Positions 34,296 through 39,110 of a stretch of DNA of 39,110 nt are shown here, in pieces. Made by a program: the position numbers and the translations under genes. How positions within the stretch are numbered: the stretch's first letter is position 1; each line of letters begins with the position of its first letter. Below the pieces are notes generated by a model that was given only the letters and a program-made list of their open reading frames with translations, did not search any database and had not been told where the DNA came from. Location: positions 1 through 39,110 of the forward strand of contig CAKZKR010000053.1 in NCBI GenBank assembly GCA_937124615.1, in the 5' to 3' direction. This DNA comes from an uncultured bacterium (GTDB lineage: Bacteria > Hydrogenedentota > Hydrogenedentia > Hydrogenedentales > Hydrogenedentaceae).

Positions 34296-35987
34296 ATGAA
34301 GGATACCTATGCCCTTGGTCTGGATTATGGAACAAACTCGGTTCGTGCTTTAATTGTAAATGTTCACACCGGCGAAGAAATTGGAACCGCGGTCTTCAAT
34401 TATCCTCATGGGGAACAAGGGATTATACTATCTCCCAAAGACCCTCATCTTGCCCGTCAGCACCCTGAAGACTACATTCTGGGATTGGAACAGGTCGTCA
34501 AAGAAGCCATAGAAGACGCAAAAGCCAACAAACCCAATTTTTCCCCCGATAGGATTATAGGGATTGGTGTAGATACTACAGGAAGCACTCCTCTGCCGCT
34601 AGACCGCGAGGGAACGCCCCTGGCTTTCCATGACGAGTTTGCAAACGATCCCAATGCAATGGCATGGCTCTGGAAAGACCATACCTCCTATGCAGAAGCC
34701 GACGAGATTACACAACAGGCCAAACAGCAAAGACCCCATTTCCTCGCTAAATGTGGGGGCACCTATTCCTCCGAATGGTTTTGGTCAAAACTCCTCCATT
34801 GCCGACGCATTGCACCCAAAGTTTTTACCTCTGCCTATACATGGGTCGAATGTGCAGACTGGATACCCGCGGTTTTAACAGGTACCACACATCCAGACAA
34901 AATAAAACGGTGTATCTGTGCCGCTGGACATAAAGCCATGGCGAATCCATCCTGGCATGGCTATCCCGACGAAACCTTTTTAGGTTCTCTCGACCCCGAA
35001 TTAGCCCGAATTCGCCAGACACTTCCCGACATCCTCCATTGCGTAAAAGACAAGGCCGGTGAACTAACCCAGGAATGGGCCGAAAAATTGTCATTACCCA
35101 CAGGTATCCCCGTTGCAGTGGGCGCTTTTGATGCTCATCTCGGCGCTGTCGGCTGCGGGATTGCTCCCGGTGTTCTTACCAAAATAGTCGGCACCTCCAC
35201 CTGCGACATGATGGTTGCACCGATGGACGCCCCTCTCCCGGACATTCCCGGTCTATGCGGAATCGTTCCCGAATCCATTCTCCCCGGCATGTTCGGTTTA
35301 GAGGCGGGACAGTCTGCTTTCGGGGATATTTACAACTGGTTTGTCCAATACATTCAACCCGGAGGTCCTATCGAAGGTTCCCACGAAAAATTAACAGAGG
35401 AAGCGGAAAAACTCAGACCCGGCGAAACCGGACTATTAGCATTAGACTGGCACAATGGCAACCGCACCATTCTCGTTGATCCACAATTGACAGGAGCCAT
35501 AGTCGGTTTTACCCTAATAACACGCCCTGCAGAAATTTACCGAGCCTGGATTGAAGCCACGGCTTTTGGCGCACGGGTCATCATGGAACGATTTGAAGAA
35601 TACGGACTAAAAGCCGAACGCGTTATTAACTGCGGTGGTATCGCTATGAAAAATCCTCTTGTCATGCAAATCCTTGCCGATGTCATGGGTAAAACTATGG
35701 AAATCTCACGCAGTCAACAAACCTGTGCCCTCGGCTCCGCCATCTGTGGGGCTGTCGTCGCCGGTTCCGAAGGCGGTGGACACCCTGACTTTGCTTCCGC
35801 AGTGAATGAAATGACAGGTGTCCAATCCTCAAAATATACACCCAACCCGGAAAACCAACAAATTTACAATCAACTATACAAACTATACCGTCAGTTACAC
35901 GACGCTTTTGGAACCAAAGAATATCAAGGGAATCTCGCTAATGTAATGAAAGAGTTACTCAACATTCGAAGAAACCTATCAAAATAA
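34296..35987 (+). CDS. araB: ribulokinase (AraB-type FGGY kinase)
   Basis: A 563-residue FGGY-family sugar kinase, the usual length of L-ribulokinase. Its N-terminus has the ATP-fold segment ALGLDYGTNSVRALI; family signatures are GVDTTGSTPLPLD (near 92-104), GGTYSSEWFWSKLLH (near 154-168), AYTWVECADWIP and the C-terminal GTSTCDM and INCGGIAMKNP. It phosphorylates ribulose, probably the L-form, feeding the pentose phosphate pathway. No araA, araD or araC-type regulator is in the window. AGGAG precedes the ATG. Confidence 0.92.
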   Translation: MKDTYALGLDYGTNSVRALIVNVHTGEEIGTAVFNYPHGEQGIILSPKDPHLARQHPEDYILGLEQVVKEAIEDAKANKPNFSPDRIIGIGVDTTGSTPLPLDREGTPLAFHDEFANDPNAMAWLWKDHTSYAEADEITQQAKQQRPHFLAKCGGTYSSEWFWSKLLHCRRIAPKVFTSAYTWVECADWIPAVLTGTTHPDKIKRCICAAGHKAMANPSWHGYPDETFLGSLDPELARIRQTLPDILHCVKDKAGELTQEWAEKLSLPTGIPVAVGAFDAHLGAVGCGIAPGVLTKIVGTSTCDMMVAPMDAPLPDIPGLCGIVPESILPGMFGLEAGQSAFGDIYNWFVQYIQPGGPIEGSHEKLTEEAEKLRPGETGLLALDWHNGNRTILVDPQLTGAIVGFTLITRPAEIYRAWIEATAFGARVIMERFEEYGLKAERVINCGGIAMKNPLVMQILADVMGKTMEISRSQQTCALGSAICGAVVAGSEGGGHPDFASAVNEMTGVQSSKYTPNPENQQIYNQLYKLYRQLHDAFGTKEYQGNLANVMKELLNIRRNLSK

Positions 35988-36137
35988 AATCGGTAGATAA
36001 AATATGAATTGCTTTTCCTATTAGATAATGAAACATAATTCTTCAGAAAAACAGTTTGAAAAAAAAACCTCCATTTTTTCATAATATTTTTATAAACATC
36101 AAGGATGAATAGTTAACACTTATTATGAGGGCCATGT

Positions 36138-38018
36138 ATGAGCCAGAGTGCTGAGGGTAAGTTAAGTTCACCGATGGGACAGGCTTTAGTTGCGGAAGGA
36201 ATTATTACAGAAGACCAATTGAGACGGGCTTTGCGAATACAGAACTTATTGGAACAACCCAAACACCTCAGCGATGTGTTAATCGAATTAGGCTATGCTA
36301 CACGACAAGCCATTAATCAGGCCATTACCAAACACGGGGGAAACCTCCGCCTCGGGGATTTGCTATTAGAACAAGGAATTATTACCCCCGAAACCTTAAA
36401 CTCTGCTTTAGCCTTACAAAAAGAACGCGGTATCCGATTAGGAGAGGCTCTTATCGAATTAGGGGCTATCAATGAACGAACCCTGCTCCGTAATTTAGCC
36501 CATCAAATGGGAGTTCCCTTTATTGAACCTGAATTCCCTATGATTGACCCACGACTTCTACAAGGTGTTTCCCCTGCATATCTACGAAAATACAACTTCA
36601 TTCCGTTTTCAAAAGAAGAAGATGGAAGCATTACAATTGTAGTCAGCGATATTCACAACGAACAGGCAAAAGAAGCCATACAAGACATTTTCCCCGGACA
36701 ATACAACATCGCATTAGGACCCCATGATGCTATTCAGGAAGCCCTCCATGCCTTCGAAGAATACCGACAACAAACAACTCAAGCCCCCGGCGAAACCCGT
36801 GTCGGAGAAGACAATATCGTCCAATTGGTAGACCACTTATTAATAACCGCTATTGAACGCCGGGCCAGCGATATTCATATCGAACCCATGGCAGATAAAA
36901 TAAGAATTCGCTACCGAATCGATGGTGTCTTGGTCTACCACACAGATCTTCCCCTGACCATGCTACCGCGACTCATCTCCCGTATCAAAATCATGGCCAG
37001 TTGCAATATCACCGAGCATCAACGACACCAGGGGGGACGCATCCTGTTCCCATACAAAGGGAAAGACATCGACTTGCGTCTATCTATCTATGTAACCGTT
37101 TACGGCGAATCCGCAGTTATGCGAGTCCTTAACAAAGAACTCGCACTGGTGGCTCTGGATGAATTAGGCATGAACCGCGGAATGTTAGAACGATACCGCT
37201 ACGATGTATTAGATTTACCCACCGGTGTTGTGCTCATTACCGGCCCCACCGGTTCCGGAAAAACAACCACCTTATACGCCAGCATTGCCTACTCAAATGA
37301 CATCTCACGAAAAATCATAACCGCAGAAGACCCTGTAGAATTCACTATTGACGGGATTATCCAATGTTCCGTTAACGAGAAAGTAAACCGTACCTTCGAC
37401 TCAACATTACGCGAAATTGTCCGTCAAGACCCCGATATTATCGTTATCGGCGAGATTCGCGACCGGGAAACCGCTCAGGTAGCCATCCAGGCGGCTCTTA
37501 CCGGACACAAAGTATACTCCACATTCCATACAGAAGATACCATTGGCGGTCTTTTGCGTTTAATCGATATGGACATCGAAACCTTCCTTATTTCTTCAAC
37601 CGTTATCTCTGTATTAGCCCAGCGACTCCTTCGCCGTATCTGTCCAAAATGTATCGTCCCTTATATCCCCACTGCAAGAGAGGCTCAATCTTTAGGGCTG
37701 GACTATGCCGAAGTGCGCGAATATGAATACAAAAAAGGAAAAGGATGTCAACATTGCTCCTACACCGGCTATCGGGGACGAGTCGGTGCTTACGAATTAT
37801 TAGTCTTAAATGAAGATGTCAAAGAAGCCATCTTACAGAAAAAAACAGCCCACGAGATACGGCGGATTAGTGTAGACTCGACAGGGCTTATCAGTATGCG
37901 AGAAGATGCTATCTCAAAGGTTATTCGTGGCACTACCACCTACGAAGAAGTTATCAAACATACACCACGAACCTTTAATCTGCGTTCCATCCGGCAAATC
38001 ATGACTTTATGCTCATAA
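36138..38018 (+). CDS. GspE/PilB-family secretion or pilus ATPase
   Basis: A 626-residue type IV pilus/type II secretion motor. Three MshEN-like repeats occupy about 10-125 (GQALVAEGIITEDQLRRAL, LGDLLLEQGIITPETLNSAL, LGEALIELGAINERTLLRNL), a region that binds c-di-GMP in relatives. GPTGSGKTT (369-377) is Walker A, AEDPVE (396-401) the Asp box, IIVIGEIRD (434-442) Walker B, TGHKVYSTFHTED (455-467) the His box. A tetracysteine zinc site is C502, C505, C537 and C540. It is followed 21 bases later by an HDOD protein. The gap before it (35988-36137) has no supported gene. Confidence 0.95.
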   Translation: MSQSAEGKLSSPMGQALVAEGIITEDQLRRALRIQNLLEQPKHLSDVLIELGYATRQAINQAITKHGGNLRLGDLLLEQGIITPETLNSALALQKERGIRLGEALIELGAINERTLLRNLAHQMGVPFIEPEFPMIDPRLLQGVSPAYLRKYNFIPFSKEEDGSITIVVSDIHNEQAKEAIQDIFPGQYNIALGPHDAIQEALHAFEEYRQQTTQAPGETRVGEDNIVQLVDHLLITAIERRASDIHIEPMADKIRIRYRIDGVLVYHTDLPLTMLPRLISRIKIMASCNITEHQRHQGGRILFPYKGKDIDLRLSIYVTVYGESAVMRVLNKELALVALDELGMNRGMLERYRYDVLDLPTGVVLITGPTGSGKTTTLYASIAYSNDISRKIITAEDPVEFTIDGIIQCSVNEKVNRTFDSTLREIVRQDPDIIVIGEIRDRETAQVAIQAALTGHKVYSTFHTEDTIGGLLRLIDMDIETFLISSTVISVLAQRLLRRICPKCIVPYIPTAREAQSLGLDYAEVREYEYKKGKGCQHCSYTGYRGRVGAYELLVLNEDVKEAILQKKTAHEIRRISVDSTGLISMREDAISKVIRGTTTYEEVIKHTPRTFNLRSIRQIMTLCS

Positions 38019-38039
38019 CAAGATAAGAGGGCTCGATAT

Positions 38040-39068
38040 ATGAATATAACCTGTCCATTCTGTCATGCAATTGTATCACCTCCCCAAAAAATGCGGAAGT
38101 GGTTCCTCTGGGTCTGTAAAGAATGCAACAACCCCCTATGGATACAAGTCCAGGGAACTACGAACATCGTCTCTCCTTTTAACAACTACACCGATGTCCG
38201 GTCTGTCCTGCAACCCAATTCCATCGGAGCTAAAATCTTTGAACATTTACCCGAATACATCGAAAAAATACCGGTTATCCCACGAATCGGAAAACAATTG
38301 CTGGATGCCATTCAAAAACCCGATGTATCCCTATCAGAATTGGTTTCCATAGTAAAGAAAGACCCCTCCTTATCAATGGCAATACTTAAAATGGCAAACA
38401 GTGCCTACTATGCAGGATTACAAGAAGTCAAAGACCTTCTGACCGCTTGTTCACGACTGGGCTTACAAGTCTTAACAAATACAGCCCAGGTCTATGCAAG
38501 TCAAAAGGTCTTCCAATCCTCAAATCCAGGATTAAACAAGCAATTTCAGAAACTTTGGAAACATTCCATCGCAACCGCCCACACCTCCTACGAATTAGCC
38601 CTTCTCGTAGCAGAACCACACCCCGAAATTATGTTTCTCGCCGGACTGCTTCACGATGTTGGACATATCGTTTTGCTTCAAATCCTGAACGATGTAAAGT
38701 CTCCCACCTTTTCTCAACTCATCTCAAGCCCACAACTCACCCAAGAAGTTTTAATGCAGTTTCATCCCTTAGTAAGTTTGTATGTTCTTCAGAAATGGGA
38801 TATACCGGACGAATTTGCTGTTCTGGCTTTCTCTCACCATGACACATCCCTTAACCCAATAGAAGAACTCCGAACGCAATCGCATATCCTCTGCCTATCT
38901 AATTTAATTGTCTCCCGCGAGAACTATAACTTCTTCCCACAAACAGAAAATATTGTGTTTCTACAACACCCTTCAACACAATTTCTAAATTTAAATGACT
39001 TGAAAATAGCCACTCTGCGGGTGGACCTGGTCGATAAACTCGAGTCGTACTTTTCTTCCATCAGTTAA
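38040..39068 (+). CDS. HDOD-domain signalling protein with N-terminal zinc ribbon
   Basis: A 342-residue protein. Residues 1-35 form a CxxC...CxxC zinc ribbon (Cys5, Cys8, Cys26, Cys29). Residues about 70-280 match the HDOD domain, an HD-like domain of signal-transduction proteins: IPVIPRIGKQLLDAI at the start, and intact HD residues His205/Asp206 in AGLLHDVGHI, with HH at 266-267. Start ATG has AAGAGGG upstream. It is 21 bases after a GspE-type ATPase gene and probably co-transcribed, suggesting it helps regulate that motor or the pilus/secretion system (inference). Confidence 0.88.
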   Translation: MNITCPFCHAIVSPPQKMRKWFLWVCKECNNPLWIQVQGTTNIVSPFNNYTDVRSVLQPNSIGAKIFEHLPEYIEKIPVIPRIGKQLLDAIQKPDVSLSELVSIVKKDPSLSMAILKMANSAYYAGLQEVKDLLTACSRLGLQVLTNTAQVYASQKVFQSSNPGLNKQFQKLWKHSIATAHTSYELALLVAEPHPEIMFLAGLLHDVGHIVLLQILNDVKSPTFSQLISSPQLTQEVLMQFHPLVSLYVLQKWDIPDEFAVLAFSHHDTSLNPIEELRTQSHILCLSNLIVSRENYNFFPQTENIVFLQHPSTQFLNLNDLKIATLRVDLVDKLESYFSSIS

Positions 39069-39071
39069 CCC

Positions 39072-39110
39072 GTCCGACTCGTCTGACTCGTCTGACTCGT
39101 CTGACTCGTC
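39072..39110 (+). repeat. tandem 9-bp units, GTCYGACTC family, running off the window
   Basis: Four whole units, GTCCGACTC then three copies of GTCTGACTC, followed by GTC at the window edge. It begins three bases after the stop of the HDOD gene and continues beyond the window, so the array is longer than seen here. This is the most regular copy of the family in this window. Confidence 0.85.

Noticed and set aside
39069-39110. The tandem repeat at the window end as a CRISPR array
   Set aside because: The units are 9 bases long and directly adjacent with no spacers, and no cas gene is nearby.

Overview
The window looks like a chromosomal segment from an uncultured, AT-rich, diderm (Gram-negative-type) bacterium. 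Evidence for an outer membrane and envelope lifestyle includes a periplasmic PpiC/SurA-like foldase, TatBC, a secreted M23 peptidase, a type IV pilus/type II secretion ATPase and cytochrome bd. The mix of Gfo/Idh/MocA dehydrogenases, a xylose-isomerase-like epimerase, a secreted DUF4838 protein and secreted proteins with thrombospondin-3-type repeats resembles gene sets of uncultured polysaccharide degraders such as Planctomycetes/Hydrogenedentes-like lineages. That placement is inference; no rRNA or marker gene here settles it. No tRNA, rRNA, CRISPR array, prophage or insertion sequence was recognised.

Layout. Positions 1-3640 (minus) carry recD2, a DUF2569 membrane protein and a degenerate HD-GYP protein. 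Positions 3760-7012 (minus) form a three-gene sugar-oxidation cluster (Gfo/Idh/MocA dehydrogenase, TIM-barrel isomerase, second dehydrogenase) with an intercistronic hairpin and a plausible promoter. A lone plus-strand methyltransferase follows. Positions 7976-12476 (minus) hold metF, a MtaA/CmuA-type methyltransferase and a secreted DUF4838 protein, the last two overlapping by an ATGA junction. Positions 12549-18930 contain an unknown membrane protein, an orphan recombinase DNA-binding domain with its own promoter, tatC-tatB, two unrecognised helical proteins and a pabB-pabC fusion.

Positions 18993-28935 (plus) carry a 1055-residue secreted protein, recG, a small membrane protein, a PpiC foldase, an M23 peptidase and an NAD-dependent epimerase. 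Positions 28930-31534 (minus) carry a YgbA-family cysteine protein and a lemA/M48 protease pair. Positions 31830-39068 (plus) carry cydAB, an araB-type ribulokinase, and a GspE/PilB ATPase followed by a zinc-ribbon HDOD protein.

The most unusual DNA-level signal is a dispersed family of 9-bp tandem units (consensus about GTCYGACTC) in five intergenic spots, always in the same orientation on the plus strand whatever the direction of the flanking genes. The most interesting gene-level signal is the metF / corrinoid-type methyltransferase / DUF4838 cluster, which could link demethylation of a methylated glycan or other methyl donor to the folate pool. This is a hypothesis only.
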